From the NCBI GenBank assembly GCA_038114465.1, contig JAYNQW010000004.1:1-64000 (forward strand): 64,000 nucleotides of DNA, read 5' to 3'. The notes below the pieces were generated by a model. That model was given only the letters and a program-made list of their open reading frames with translations. It was not told the DNA's origin and did no database searches. The position numbers were made by a program, and so were the translations under genes. Below, one piece after another: positions 36,415 to 45,861 of this stretch. Position 1 is the first letter of the stretch; each line of letters begins with the position of its first letter. This DNA comes from CALINB01 sp938045325 (GTDB taxonomy: Bacteria > Pseudomonadota > Alphaproteobacteria > Rhodospirillales > CALINB01).

Positions 36415-37389
36415 ATGCGCCAACTCAAAATCGCCATACTTTTACCTTGCTTCAACGAAGAGCTGACCATCGCCGACGTCGTTAAAAGCTTTCAACAAGC
36501 GGTGCCAGGAAGTGTTGTTTATGTCTACGACAACGCTTCAACCGATCAAACTGCAGCCCGCGCCCAAGAAGCTGGTGCCCTCGTTGCCCATGAAAATAGG
36601 CGAGGCAAAGGAGAGGTTGTCCGTCGCATGTTTGCCGATATCGATGCCGATATTTACGTGATGGCCGATGGCGACGGCACATATGATGCCTCATATGCGC
36701 CGCAACTCATCGATAAATTGACGAGTAAAAATCTCGATATGGTTGTCGGCACCCGGCAAGAAACAGCCGAAGAACAGGATGGCGACGCTTACCGGCGCGG
36801 TCACCGGTTCGGCAATCGTTTATTCAATTGGTTCGTCGCTTTGCTATTTTCACGTCAATTTTCAGATATTTTTTCCGGATATCGCGTCTTTTCGCGCCGT
36901 TTCGTTAAATCGTATCCGGCATTTGCAAAAGGTTTCGAAATTGAAACAGAGATGACAATCCATAGCCTCGATCTTCGCATACCGGTTGCCGAGTTTCCGA
37001 CACCTTACAAAGCGCGGCCGGAAGGATCAGAAAGCAAACTCAACAGCATCACCGACGGCTTTAGAATTCTCGGCACGATCTTCATGCTTTTAAAAGAAAC
37101 GAAACCGATTCAGTTTTTCACGGCTTTATTCATTCTCTTCGCCGCGACATCCGTTGCTCTGGCCGTACCGCTTTTTATTTCCTACCTTGAAACCGGCTTA
37201 GTTCCGCGTCTTCCCACTGCTGTTCTAACGACAGGTATTATGTTGGTCGGCGTCGTTTGCTTTATTTGCGGCCTTATTCTCGACAGTGTCAGCCGGGGCC
37301 GCCGCGAGGCGAAGCTCCTGCGTTATCTATCAATTCCATGTATCCAAGAAGACCTCAAAGGCGGTCGAGACGCGAAAGTTGACACCTAA
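36415..37389 (+). CDS. Family 2 glycosyltransferase with C-terminal membrane anchor
   Basis: The 324-residue protein has a GT-A fold (ILLPCFNEELTIADVV, VYDNASTDQTAARA, and the metal-binding MADGDGTYD) and two hydrophobic C-terminal helices (residues ~235-300). This is the plan of dolichyl- or undecaprenyl-phosphate hexose transferases that move sugars to a lipid carrier on the inner membrane. I start at the ATG at 36415, with AGGA about ten bases upstream; a start at 36352 is possible. The stretch of upstream coding frame is unconserved in character. Donor and acceptor are unknown. Confidence 0.85.
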   Translation: MRQLKIAILLPCFNEELTIADVVKSFQQAVPGSVVYVYDNASTDQTAARAQEAGALVAHENRRGKGEVVRRMFADIDADIYVMADGDGTYDASYAPQLIDKLTSKNLDMVVGTRQETAEEQDGDAYRRGHRFGNRLFNWFVALLFSRQFSDIFSGYRVFSRRFVKSYPAFAKGFEIETEMTIHSLDLRIPVAEFPTPYKARPEGSESKLNSITDGFRILGTIFMLLKETKPIQFFTALFILFAATSVALAVPLFISYLETGLVPRLPTAVLTTGIMLVGVVCFICGLILDSVSRGRREAKLLRYLSIPCIQEDLKGGRDAKVDT

Positions 37390-37498
37390 GGCCCAAAACC
37401 CCATCATCTTTGCCGGTAACTCTCTCAACTCCCTGTAGAATCGGCTTCGATGGCGAGTTCGTCATAATTTATCAATCTTTGTACTGTAGTTTGCCCAA

Positions 37499-38098
37499 AT
37501 GAAAATTGCTTTTTACTTATTCTTAGCCATTGGCGTTCTGATCACACCCGCAGCGACAGCGCGGGCAAACGATGCGCTTATTAATGCCGTGTCCTATGAA
37601 AAATTTGGTCAAGACCTACCGATTTCAGTTCGGCCGTTGGATAATTCGGACATTAACTTAGCCCTGCAAAAAACAATCGAAGATTCTTTACGGGCAAAAG
37701 GATACACAGTACTCGATAACGCTGGATTGGTTTTTTCCTTTGATACAGAGAACGAATCAGGCGCGTGGTCAAATGCGGGAGACCGACAGCTCATTGAATT
37801 AAAGAATCAGGATGGAACACCGCACTCTAACAATCCGGAGGTTCGCCTCAACCTTTTCAACAGCAGCCGTGGCGGTGTTTTTAACCCTGGGCGTCCCGGC
37901 ACATCGCAGGTAACGCCGACAATTTACCGCCTCAACGCGACCCTCGAAAACAGCGCCAATGGACAACGGCTGTGGGAGGGATGGACCAAGGCAGAACTGG
38001 GCCTCGCCGACGAGGCAACCCTTTCAAGGGCCATGGTGCCGATCCTCCTGAACGCATTAGGCAAAACCATCCGTCAGAAAAAAACTAGTCTCTACTGA
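37499..38098 (+). CDS. Uncharacterised secreted protein
   Basis: The 199-residue protein has a signal peptide (cleavage near ARAND) and no further membrane segment. The mature part has repeated beta-strand-like character, with the late segment LNATLENSANGQRLWEGWTKAEL. This loosely recalls DUF4136-type periplasmic lipoproteins, but no lipobox is present. It is alone between the glycosyltransferase and hisZ, with no clear operon. I do not recognise a specific family. Confidence 0.55.
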   Translation: MKIAFYLFLAIGVLITPAATARANDALINAVSYEKFGQDLPISVRPLDNSDINLALQKTIEDSLRAKGYTVLDNAGLVFSFDTENESGAWSNAGDRQLIELKNQDGTPHSNNPEVRLNLFNSSRGGVFNPGRPGTSQVTPTIYRLNATLENSANGQRLWEGWTKAELGLADEATLSRAMVPILLNALGKTIRQKKTSLY

Positions 38099-38206
38099 CA
38101 TCCTTTCACCTTTCGGCATAATCACGCTATGATCGGTTCCTACCGGCGGCACCATATTTGTGTGAAGACACCCTATTTACGTTTAACCCTCTTTTGAACC
38201 TCAGCC

Positions 38207-39430
38207 ATGCCAAATAATTCTGAAAAAGCACTTCTTCCCGCAGGACTTAGCGACGTGTTGCCGCCCTATGCCCGCCATGAAGCCGCGGTTCAGGAAAATA
38301 TTTTGTCGGCATTCGCATTGTACGGGTATGAACGGGTCAAGCCCCCGCTGATCGAGTTTGAAGATAATTTGCTGAGTGGCATCGGCACGGCGATGGCCGA
38401 GCAAACCTTTCGACTGATGGATCCTGTTTCACAACGCATGATGGGGCTGCGCGCCGATATGACCCTGCAGGTCGCCCGTATTGCAGCAAGCCGTTTGTAC
38501 AAACAACACCGCCCGCTTCGGCTGAGTTATGCCGGTCAGGTTTTGCGTGTCAAAGGCACCCAATTACGGCCGGAAAGGCAATTTGGACAGGTCGGCGCCG
38601 AATTAATCGGTGATGACTCCGTTGCAGCCGATGCCGAGGTCATCTGTATGGCGACGGAGGCGCTTAATTCGATTGGCGTGTCGGACCTCTCCGTTGATTT
38701 GTGCATGCCGACGCTGGTACCGGCCGTTTATAAAAATAAAACAATTTCAGAAAAGACAGCGCAAAAATTGCGCCAATCACTCGACAGCAAAGATATTGCC
38801 GGCGTCCGATCGCTCAGCAAAGAACTCGGTAAATCGACGACAAATATAATAGCCCAAATGTTAACGGCAGCCGGCACAGCTGATGATTCTCTCAACGCCT
38901 TAAAAAAACTTAAGTTGCCCAAGCCGGCCGCGGCAGAGTTATCCCGCTTAATGGCGACGGTTAAGGCTATCCGCCAGCTCACACCGGCATTAACATTGAC
39001 GATCGATCCCGTCGAAAACCGCGGCTTCGAATACCACACAGGCGTGACGTTTACCCTTTTTGCCAAAGGCGCCCGGGGCGAATTGGGCAGTGGCGGACGC
39101 TATTTGACCGGCAACGGGAGCGACCGGCAAGAGGCAGCAACAGGGCTTACCCTGTTTATGGATACCATCCTGCGTGCGGCACCTGTTCAGGCTGAGCCGA
39201 ATCGGCTGTATTTACCGCACGGCACCTCACCTGACGTAGCTAACGCCTTCCGTTCCCAAGGCTGGGTTACCATTGCGGCATTGAAGCGTGCCGCAAAACC
39301 TGAAATAGATGCAAAAAAGATGAACTGCACGCATATGTTATCCAAAGGTGCACCCGTTTCATTGAAACAAAAAAAGAGTTCAAAAAAAACGGCGCATAAA
39401 TCAAAACGCAAAAGGGCAAGGAGCCAATAA
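38207..39430 (+). CDS. hisZ: ATP phosphoribosyltransferase regulatory subunit
   Basis: HisZ is a paralog of histidyl-tRNA synthetase that pairs with a short HisG in the first step of histidine synthesis. The 407-residue protein keeps the class II motifs: LPAGLSDVLPPYARHEAAVQ, MGLRADMTLQVAR and LRLSYAGQVLRVKG, and ARGELGSGGRYL near the C-terminus. It lacks the anticodon-binding domain and ends in an unusual lysine-rich tail. Stop and purA start are three bases apart, a common order in Alphaproteobacteria. A short-form HisG should be elsewhere. Confidence 0.93.
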   Translation: MPNNSEKALLPAGLSDVLPPYARHEAAVQENILSAFALYGYERVKPPLIEFEDNLLSGIGTAMAEQTFRLMDPVSQRMMGLRADMTLQVARIAASRLYKQHRPLRLSYAGQVLRVKGTQLRPERQFGQVGAELIGDDSVAADAEVICMATEALNSIGVSDLSVDLCMPTLVPAVYKNKTISEKTAQKLRQSLDSKDIAGVRSLSKELGKSTTNIIAQMLTAAGTADDSLNALKKLKLPKPAAAELSRLMATVKAIRQLTPALTLTIDPVENRGFEYHTGVTFTLFAKGARGELGSGGRYLTGNGSDRQEAATGLTLFMDTILRAAPVQAEPNRLYLPHGTSPDVANAFRSQGWVTIAALKRAAKPEIDAKKMNCTHMLSKGAPVSLKQKKSSKKTAHKSKRKRARSQ

Positions 39431-39433
39431 TTC

Positions 39434-40726
39434 ATGGCTAACGTTGTTGTTGTCGGATCCCAATGGGGGGATGAAGGAAAAGGAAAAATTGTCGATTGGC
39501 TCTCCGAACGGGCCGATGTCGTGGTGCGCTTCCAAGGCGGCCATAACGCCGGGCATACGCTCGTTATCGACGGTGTAACGTATAAATTAAGCCTGTTGCC
39601 GTCAGGCGTGGTCCGCGGTGGCAAGCTCTCGATTATCGGCAACGGTGTCGTCCTGGACCCCTGGGCGTTTATTGAGGAGGTTGAAACCATTAAAGGGCAA
39701 GGTGTTGATGTGACACCGGACTCAGTCTGCATCGCTGAAAATGCACCGCTCATCTTATCCCTTCACCGCAATCTCGATCAGGCACGCGAGCAAGCCCTTG
39801 GTAAAGCCAAAATCGGAACAACAGGCAGAGGCATCGGCCCGGCCTACGAAGATAAGATAGCCCGCCGAGCGATACGGGTCGGCGACCTGGCGGAACCGGA
39901 AGTGCTACAAGATAAAGTCGACAAAATGTTATTTCATCACAATGCGCTGCTACGCGGCCTCGGGATGCCTGAAATTGACCCCAATGAGCTGATGAACGAT
40001 CTTCATGAAATCGCGCCAAAAATTTTACCTTATGCCGATAGTGTTTGGAAAAGACTCAACAGCGCCCGGCGCAACGGGCAGAGAATTTTATTTGAAGGTG
40101 CACAAGGGACGATGCTCGATATCGACCACGGGACCTACCCTTTTGTCACTTCATCAAACACGGTCGCCGGACAAGCCGCCGTTGGTTCCGGGCAAGGCCC
40201 CGGCGCTATTGATTATGTGCTTGGCATTTCCAAAGCTTACACGACGCGTGTCGGCAGCGGGCCGTTCCCGACGGAGCTTGAAGACGAAATCGGCCAACGA
40301 ATTGGAGAACGTGGCCATGAGTTCGGCACCGTCACCGGACGCCCACGGCGTTGCGGCTGGTTTGATGCCGTCCTCGTACGCCAAGCGGTCAAGGTTAACG
40401 GCATTAACGGCATTGCCTTAACAAAAATGGATGTATTGGACGGTGAAAAAGAATTGAAAGTGTGTGTCGGGTACCGTTTGGACGGACAAACCATCGACCA
40501 CTTTCCGGCATCTTCAATCGGCCAAGCCCGGGTCGAACCCATCTATGAAACCCATGAAGGTTGGTCAGAAAGCACCCAAGGCGCGCGTTCATGGGCCGAT
40601 TTACCAGCTACGGCTGTAAAATATGTCCGCCGTATCGAAGAGCTAATCGAGGCGCCCGTTGCCCTACTTTCCACAAGCCCGGAACGGGACGATACGATAT
40701 TGGTCCATGACCCGTTTGAGGACTAA
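39434..40726 (+). CDS. purA: Adenylosuccinate synthetase
   Basis: PurA makes adenylosuccinate from IMP, GTP and aspartate in AMP synthesis. The 430-residue protein is full length: the N-terminal phosphate loop VVGSQWGDEGKGKIVD, the catalytic-base region FQGGHNAGHTL, the GTTGRGIGPAYEDK switch, LFEGAQGTMLDIDHGTYPFVTSSN, and the C-terminal STSPERDDTI guanine-binding end. It follows hisZ by three bases, suggesting co-transcription. Confidence 0.98.
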   Translation: MANVVVVGSQWGDEGKGKIVDWLSERADVVVRFQGGHNAGHTLVIDGVTYKLSLLPSGVVRGGKLSIIGNGVVLDPWAFIEEVETIKGQGVDVTPDSVCIAENAPLILSLHRNLDQAREQALGKAKIGTTGRGIGPAYEDKIARRAIRVGDLAEPEVLQDKVDKMLFHHNALLRGLGMPEIDPNELMNDLHEIAPKILPYADSVWKRLNSARRNGQRILFEGAQGTMLDIDHGTYPFVTSSNTVAGQAAVGSGQGPGAIDYVLGISKAYTTRVGSGPFPTELEDEIGQRIGERGHEFGTVTGRPRRCGWFDAVLVRQAVKVNGINGIALTKMDVLDGEKELKVCVGYRLDGQTIDHFPASSIGQARVEPIYETHEGWSESTQGARSWADLPATAVKYVRRIEELIEAPVALLSTSPERDDTILVHDPFED

Positions 40727-40818
40727 GCCCTATTGGTCCTGATTTAGACGCTGGGCTGGTTAATTCGCAAAAAAATTAACCAAGAAATTCTCCGGAAATC
40801 CGGGAAAAATTCGATTTT

Positions 40819-40858
40819 TATAATGGAATATTGTCTTAATCGCCGGGGATGATTAAGA
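40819..40858 (+). promoter_or_regulatory. -10 box and inverted repeat upstream of the pseudokinase gene
   Basis: A perfect TATAAT lies at 40819-40824; no good -35 box was found at the expected distance. Just after it, an inverted repeat (TCTTAATC at 40834-40841 and GATTAAGA at 40851-40858) spans the expected early transcript. It could be an operator or a 5' hairpin. The region 40758-40781 also has an AT-rich inverted repeat (GGTTAATT/AATTAACC). Confidence 0.4.
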
Positions 40859-40900
40859 TTCAGGCCATATACGAGCATTGCTAGGCGGTAAGGGATCAGA

Positions 40901-43036
40901 ATGATGGCCGATACGCCCGCAGAAGCTAAGCAAATGGCCGAGTCAGCGAAGGCGCCGGAGACCAATGAGTCTGCCGGTAAGCCGGATGATAAAACTGCAG
41001 AAAAACCTACAGCGCCTGTGAACGCGCAGACGAAGTCTGTGCGGCCTATTGTGCTGAATGAAAATTTCCTCATTAATCCTGCTGAGCCGTTCGAAACACT
41101 CGATACACAAACGGCAAAGGCCTATTACGCTGAAGACAAGCGTGACCCAGGCCGAAAACTATATGCACTGATTTGCGATCCAAACATCCCGGTCAGAATG
41201 AATGTCTTAGATTCCATCAAAGGGGCAACCCTGCGCGGCATGCTATCGCTAGTTTCATCAGGACCGGTCAAGTGGGCACCACAACGTAGAAAATGCATGG
41301 CCCTCATTTACGAACGTCCCCTCGGTGGCCCGGTCATAAAAGACGGTGTCAAACAATTGTCTCACATCAGCGAGTATGACTTTCCCGGGTTTATCTTCCG
41401 CCCTTTAATTCGCGCCATTAGCGAGCTCGAATCACGCGGCTACGCTCACAGAGCCATTCATCCCTCAAATCTCTATTTTTTCGATGAAGCCAAGGAACAA
41501 ATCGTATTGGGTGATTGCTTAACGGCGCCGCCTGGCTTTACACAGCCTGTTTTGTACGAAACCATTCCCAATGGAATGGCCGATCCGAATGGCCGCAGCG
41601 AAGGCAGCGCCAACGATGATGTATATACACTTGGAAGCACCATCGTCTTTTTACTTGTGGATTCACACCCAACCGATCGTTTGTCAGATGATCAAGTGTT
41701 GGCCGCAAAAATTGAAAAAGGGACGTTCTCGCTATTCTGTACCAACACACGGATCCCCGCCCCGTTGTTAGAGCCGCTGCGCGGCATATTGAACGATGAC
41801 TCATCGCTGCGCTGGGGCGTTAGAGAAATAGACGGCTGGCTCAACGGCATCAAGCAAGCAAACCCGCAACGCAAGCCCACAGAGAAAGGTGATTTGCCTT
41901 ACGAATTTATGCATTACGAGCATGTTTCTCCGCGCACGATTGCCCTCGCTTTTTCAAAAAACGTCCCTGAGGCGATCGCAGCGCTAAAGGACGGCGAGCT
42001 TGTATCCTGGGTCCGCCGGATACTTCACAATCCTTCTCTTTCAGAAGCGATCGCCGGCATTGTCGACGGCAGGAAACCAGCGGGAGATGATATAACCGCC
42101 AGTGATGAATTTATCATCGCAAAAGTCTGTATCCTTTTAGACCCTAGCGCGCCCATCCGATACAAAGGAATGTCGTTTATGCCGGAAAGCATCGGCATGA
42201 AGTACGCAATGGAGTTATTGGCAAAGAACGATCTGAATAAAATTACAGAGCTCGTTCAGAGCGGATTACCGGAATTTTGGATTGCCGCGCAACCCGGACC
42301 GCCTAATTCTGCGCGGCTGAAATTTCTGCATAAACTTTACAACCAAGCACAAAGCTTCCTCGGCATTAACGAATATGGCTTCGGTATTGAACGTTGTATT
42401 TATGAGTTTAATGATGGCATTCATTGCTTAAGTCCCTTGCTGAGATCTGATTACGTTATCGATATCGAAAATCTTCTGCCGGCGCTCGACGAAGTGGCAA
42501 ACCGGATCGACCCGAAACACCTGCCAGTCGACCGGCACATCGCCTCATTTGTTGTGACCCAACATAATCAAAGCATTGACCCTCACTTAAAAGCGTTATC
42601 CAGTTCAAGAATATCGACGAAACTGGTAGGTGTCCTCAGTGTCTTGGCCTTGCTGCAATGGCGTCATAAACCCGGCCCGCTCTATGGTCTGGTTAGCTGG
42701 GTGGGCGGATTGCTGGGCCCCGTGATCAATACCTATCACAGCCGGACGACGCGGCGCGAAATCGAGCGTGAAGTGCCCAGGCTTGTCCGTAAAGGCAATT
42801 TACTGGATTTATTTGATCTGATTGATAACATCGAAAGACGACAGACAGATAATACCGACTTTCATGAAGCAAAAAGCCAGTACAACGAAGCCGAACATGA
42901 GATTAAGGAAATTGAATCCAATTCGGCAGCACGAAGACGACTATATGAGAACAAAGGACAGCAATTTGCTGCCATGTCTTCCATGTTTATCGCGATGATG
43001 ATCATTATGATCTTCCTCGTCTTGGAAACAGTTTAG
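40901..43036 (+). CDS. Membrane-anchored Ser/Thr pseudokinase-like protein
   Basis: The 711-residue protein has an acidic, low-complexity N-terminus (~1-55), then a kinase-like fold: a hinge-like LIYERPLGG (135-143), HRAIHPSN at 183-190 where active kinases have HRDxKxxN, a DFG-like GDC (204-206) and the helix-F DDVYTLG (239-245). The catalytic Asp is Ala and the next Lys is His, and no VAIK lysine is clear, so it is probably a pseudokinase. A long helical region follows and the protein ends in a hydrophobic anchor (SMFIAMMIIMIFLVLETV). It pairs with the next membrane gene. Confidence 0.75.
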   Translation: MMADTPAEAKQMAESAKAPETNESAGKPDDKTAEKPTAPVNAQTKSVRPIVLNENFLINPAEPFETLDTQTAKAYYAEDKRDPGRKLYALICDPNIPVRMNVLDSIKGATLRGMLSLVSSGPVKWAPQRRKCMALIYERPLGGPVIKDGVKQLSHISEYDFPGFIFRPLIRAISELESRGYAHRAIHPSNLYFFDEAKEQIVLGDCLTAPPGFTQPVLYETIPNGMADPNGRSEGSANDDVYTLGSTIVFLLVDSHPTDRLSDDQVLAAKIEKGTFSLFCTNTRIPAPLLEPLRGILNDDSSLRWGVREIDGWLNGIKQANPQRKPTEKGDLPYEFMHYEHVSPRTIALAFSKNVPEAIAALKDGELVSWVRRILHNPSLSEAIAGIVDGRKPAGDDITASDEFIIAKVCILLDPSAPIRYKGMSFMPESIGMKYAMELLAKNDLNKITELVQSGLPEFWIAAQPGPPNSARLKFLHKLYNQAQSFLGINEYGFGIERCIYEFNDGIHCLSPLLRSDYVIDIENLLPALDEVANRIDPKHLPVDRHIASFVVTQHNQSIDPHLKALSSSRISTKLVGVLSVLALLQWRHKPGPLYGLVSWVGGLLGPVINTYHSRTTRREIEREVPRLVRKGNLLDLFDLIDNIERRQTDNTDFHEAKSQYNEAEHEIKEIESNSAARRRLYENKGQQFAAMSSMFIAMMIIMIFLVLETV

Positions 43037-43051
43037 CGAGTGTGAAGTAAG

Positions 43052-43714
43052 ATGGCGACGGATATACCCGAAACCGAACAGACAGCGGGCCAGTCGAAGA
43101 AATATACACCGCGCATGAAGTTAGGGATGATTCTCGCCCTGCTCACGGTGATGTTTTTCTCGACGTCCAGCCTGCTATTGATCTTCTTCGCCATGCTGCC
43201 GACATTTGTCGCCTATGTTATTGATCGTTCCTATAATCGCTCGAATACGATTTGCGTCGGTGCGGCTAATTTATGCGGTGTGTTTCCGTTTTTACTTGAA
43301 TTGTGGCTCGGCCAACATTCGATTGCCGGCGCCATCATTATTCTGACAAATCTCTTTAATATCGCCATCATGTATTTTGCCGCTGCGTTTGGCTGGATGC
43401 TGTTTATAGCAGTACCCCCTGTGGTCGTGTCTGTTCAACGGGTCTTTGATCAACATCACGTTGTGAACCTAAAGGCTCAACAGAGAAAATTGCTTGAAGA
43501 ATGGAGTAAGGCGGTGGCTGAAGACGTTAAGGATTCAGCTGTCTTAAAAGAGACGTTGGCAAAATCATCAGACAAAAAAACCGATAAAGGCAAAGCCGAT
43601 CCGAAAGTTTCGGCATCCGAACTTGCGAATACACCGCCGAACGCGGGACAACCGGTGCCGCCGACACCACCGCCTGCAAACGGTGCCCCACCGTCGCCTC
43701 AACCCACAGCTTAA
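43052..43714 (+). CDS. Membrane protein partner of the pseudokinase
   Basis: The 220-residue protein has a short charged N-terminus, about four hydrophobic helices between residues ~25 and 130 (for example ILALLTVMFFSTSSLLLIFF and AIIILTNLFNIAIMYFAAAF), a coiled-coil-like stretch (QQRKLLEEWSKAVAED) and a proline-rich tail of about 45 residues. The ATG is 15 bases after the pseudokinase stop. Together they look like a two-component membrane module; neither is a known sensor. The role is unknown. Confidence 0.65.
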   Translation: MATDIPETEQTAGQSKKYTPRMKLGMILALLTVMFFSTSSLLLIFFAMLPTFVAYVIDRSYNRSNTICVGAANLCGVFPFLLELWLGQHSIAGAIIILTNLFNIAIMYFAAAFGWMLFIAVPPVVVSVQRVFDQHHVVNLKAQQRKLLEEWSKAVAEDVKDSAVLKETLAKSSDKKTDKGKADPKVSASELANTPPNAGQPVPPTPPPANGAPPSPQPTA

Positions 43715-43732
43715 GTTTCAAACCACCAAAAA

Positions 43733-43763
43733 AACGAAGGCTTGAAAATATCAAGCCCTCGTT
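43733..43763. terminator. Bidirectional intrinsic terminator
   Basis: A 13-base stem with one mismatch (AACGAAGGCTTGA at 43733-43745 with TCAAGCCCTCGTT at 43751-43763) and a five-base loop lies between convergent genes, the membrane protein and rpoH. T-rich tracts flank it on the plus side and A-rich bases precede it, giving T-rich on the minus strand too. Confidence 0.75.
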
Positions 43764-43800
43764 TCGTTTGAGTATCCTCGAACATCTAACGGAGATGCGG

Positions 43801-44706
43801 TTAATTTGAATAGGATCGCCGGTCCATAAATGTGTTTTTCACGCTCTTCTGTACTTTTTCGAAGGCCTTTACCTCGATCTGACGGACCCGCTCACGGGAA
43901 ATGCCGTACTCCTGGCTCAAGTGCTCCAAGGTCCTCGGCGAATCTTTGAGGCGCCGCTCCGTAAAAATATGGCGCTCACGACCGGAAAGCTCCGACATGG
44001 CTTGCTTCAAAAGCTCGCGCCGGTCGCGTAACTCCTGAAACGTGCCCAACGTTTCTTCCTGACTCACCTCGCCGCTCTCAAGCCAGTCCTGCCATTCGCC
44101 CTCGCTTTCGTCATTCAGCGGTGCGTTTAATGAATGGTCCGGCTGGGTCAAACGGCGGTTCATGCTGATAACATCCGTTTCAGAGACCTGCAAAGCCGAT
44201 GCGATCTTTTTGACATTCTCCGGGGACAAATCACCTTCCTCAAGAGCCTGTATTTGCCCTTTAAGCTTGCGCAGGTTGAAAAACAGTTTTTTCTGTGATG
44301 CCGTCGTCCCCATTTTTACAAGCGACCAGGAATGCAAAATGTATTCCTGCATCGCTGCACGAATCCACCACATGGCATAGGTTGAAAACCGAAAGCCGCG
44401 CTCCGGGTCAAATCTGTTCAAAGCCTGCATCAGGCCGATATTGCCTTCCGAAATCAGCTCAGCCACAGGCAAACCATAACCGCGATAACCCATTGCGATT
44501 TTTGCAACCAATCTTAAGTGGCTTGTAACAATTGTATCGCCGGCTTGGCTATCTTCATGGTCTCGCCAGCGCCGGGCAAGGGACTGCTCCTCTTCAGGCG
44601 CAAGCATCGGGTACCCGCGAATCGTTTGTAGATACCGGGTTAAATTTTGTTCGGGGGACACGTTATGTGCCGTTTGTTCTATGGTCGAAGACGTGGTCAC
44701 GTTCAA
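43801..44706 (-). CDS. rpoH: RNA polymerase heat-shock sigma factor RpoH
   Basis: The 301-residue protein is a group 3-like sigma-32. Region 2 has LVAKIAMGYRGYGLPVAELISEGNIGLMQALNRFDPERGFRFSTYAMWWIRAAMQEYIL, in sections that match the core-binding and -10 recognising helices. The RpoH box QKKLFFNLRKLK follows, which separates it from housekeeping sigma-70. Region 4 ends in the -35 helix-turn-helix YGISRERVRQIEVKAFEK. Alphaproteobacteria often carry several rpoH genes; which one this is cannot be told. The upstream region holds a 13-base palindrome and a repeat. Confidence 0.93.
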   Translation of the reverse strand: MNVTTSSTIEQTAHNVSPEQNLTRYLQTIRGYPMLAPEEEQSLARRWRDHEDSQAGDTIVTSHLRLVAKIAMGYRGYGLPVAELISEGNIGLMQALNRFDPERGFRFSTYAMWWIRAAMQEYILHSWSLVKMGTTASQKKLFFNLRKLKGQIQALEEGDLSPENVKKIASALQVSETDVISMNRRLTQPDHSLNAPLNDESEGEWQDWLESGEVSQEETLGTFQELRDRRELLKQAMSELSGRERHIFTERRLKDSPRTLEHLSQEYGISRERVRQIEVKAFEKVQKSVKNTFMDRRSYSN

Positions 44707-44808
44707 TGCTCCTTTCGTTACCGGTGTCTCCTCCCCCCGGTTTCCGCATGCCGTTTATTTTATTGAGCGTCATGCGACGAATGGATAGCGTGCTTCCTCT
44801 ATATACTT

Positions 44809-44845
44809 GACTAATTTAGTCATGAATAAGATAGCTAATTTAGAC
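44809..44845. promoter_or_regulatory. Palindrome and half-repeat upstream of rpoH
   Basis: A perfect 13-base palindrome GACTAATTTAGTC lies at 44809-44821 and a related GCTAATTTAGAC at 44834-44845, with centres 25 bases apart (44815 and about 44840). They sit about 100-140 bases upstream of the rpoH ATG, in the gap behind rluD. They are candidates for a regulator-binding site in the rpoH promoter region. No protein can be named. Confidence 0.35.
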
Positions 44846-44862
44846 GGCGCTGTACAGAAAAA

Positions 44863-45846
44863 TTAAATTCCGTCTAAAAAATTCATTAACTCACTGTATT
44901 CTAATGGTATTTTTTCCTCAAATCGAAGTATTTCGCCGCTTTTCGGGTGCGTAAACCCGATCAAATATGCGTGAAGTGCCTGGCGTTTAAATGCCGCGAT
45001 GCGTAGGCGGGCCTGGGGATCGATCTTGGGCAAAGCACGGCGCAAACCGCGGCTATAAAACGGATCACCAATCACCGGATGGCCGATATGAGAAAGATGG
45101 ACGCGGATTTGATGCGTCCGGCCCGTTTCCAGCCGGCATTCGATAAGGCTGGCAACGCTCCCCACTCTTTGCACGACACGGTAATGGGTAAGGGCCGATT
45201 TTCCACCCCGGGTCACCACCGCCATTTTTTTCCGGTTTGTAGGGCTGCGTCCGATATTGCCCTCGATGCTTCCTCGCATCGGTTTCGGGGTTCCCCACAC
45301 TAAGGCTTGATAAACGCGTTCGATACGATGTTCGGCAAGTTGCGCCGATAGATGCTGATGGGCCTGATCATTTTTGGCCACTAACATCAGACCGCTGGTG
45401 TCTTTATCTAGGCGATGAACGATTCCGGGCCGTGTCACGCCGCCGATCCCGGAAAGGCTGTCACCGCAGTGGGCCAACAACGCATTCACCAGGGTGCCGT
45501 CAGCATGCCCGGCGGCCGGATGAACGACAAGCCCGGCCGGCTTATTCACAACCAGCAAGTCATCATCTTCAAAGAGAATATCGAGCGGAATGTCTTGCGC
45601 CTGAGGGCGCGCCGGTTCGGCAGGCGGAACGGTAACGGCATATTCTTCTCCAGCCTGAACCCGGTGATCCGCCGAAAGATTTTGCGCCGAAGCTCTCAAA
45701 ACCACATGACCGGCTTCAATGAGAGTTTTGATCCGGGTCCGAGATAAATCCGCCAAAGCATCCGCCAGAACGCGATCGAGCCGCGCACCGGTCTTGTCCT
45801 CGGGCACGACAACAGTATAAGGAGTAGGTAAATTCGATGTGTTCAT
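44863..45846 (-). CDS. rluD: 23S rRNA pseudouridine synthase RluD
   Basis: The 327-residue enzyme makes pseudouridines 1911, 1915 and 1917 in helix 69 of 23S rRNA. An N-terminal S4-like RNA-binding domain (ARLDRVLADALADLSRTRIKTLIEAGHVV) precedes the catalytic domain, with the Asp-bearing GIVHRLDKDTSGLMLVAKN and LIECRLETGRTHQIRVHLSHIGHPVIGD. I start at the ATG at 45846, since upstream only a TTG at 45876 is in frame. It diverges from the DUF6476-like gene. Confidence 0.93.
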   Translation of the reverse strand: MNTSNLPTPYTVVVPEDKTGARLDRVLADALADLSRTRIKTLIEAGHVVLRASAQNLSADHRVQAGEEYAVTVPPAEPARPQAQDIPLDILFEDDDLLVVNKPAGLVVHPAAGHADGTLVNALLAHCGDSLSGIGGVTRPGIVHRLDKDTSGLMLVAKNDQAHQHLSAQLAEHRIERVYQALVWGTPKPMRGSIEGNIGRSPTNRKKMAVVTRGGKSALTHYRVVQRVGSVASLIECRLETGRTHQIRVHLSHIGHPVIGDPFYSRGLRRALPKIDPQARLRIAAFKRQALHAYLIGFTHPKSGEILRFEEKIPLEYSELMNFLDGI

Positions 45847-45861
45847 GCGCTCAATGAAAGA

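Noticed and set aside
40758..40781. Terminator of purA
   Set aside because: The inverted repeat is AT-rich with no T run after it on the plus strand.
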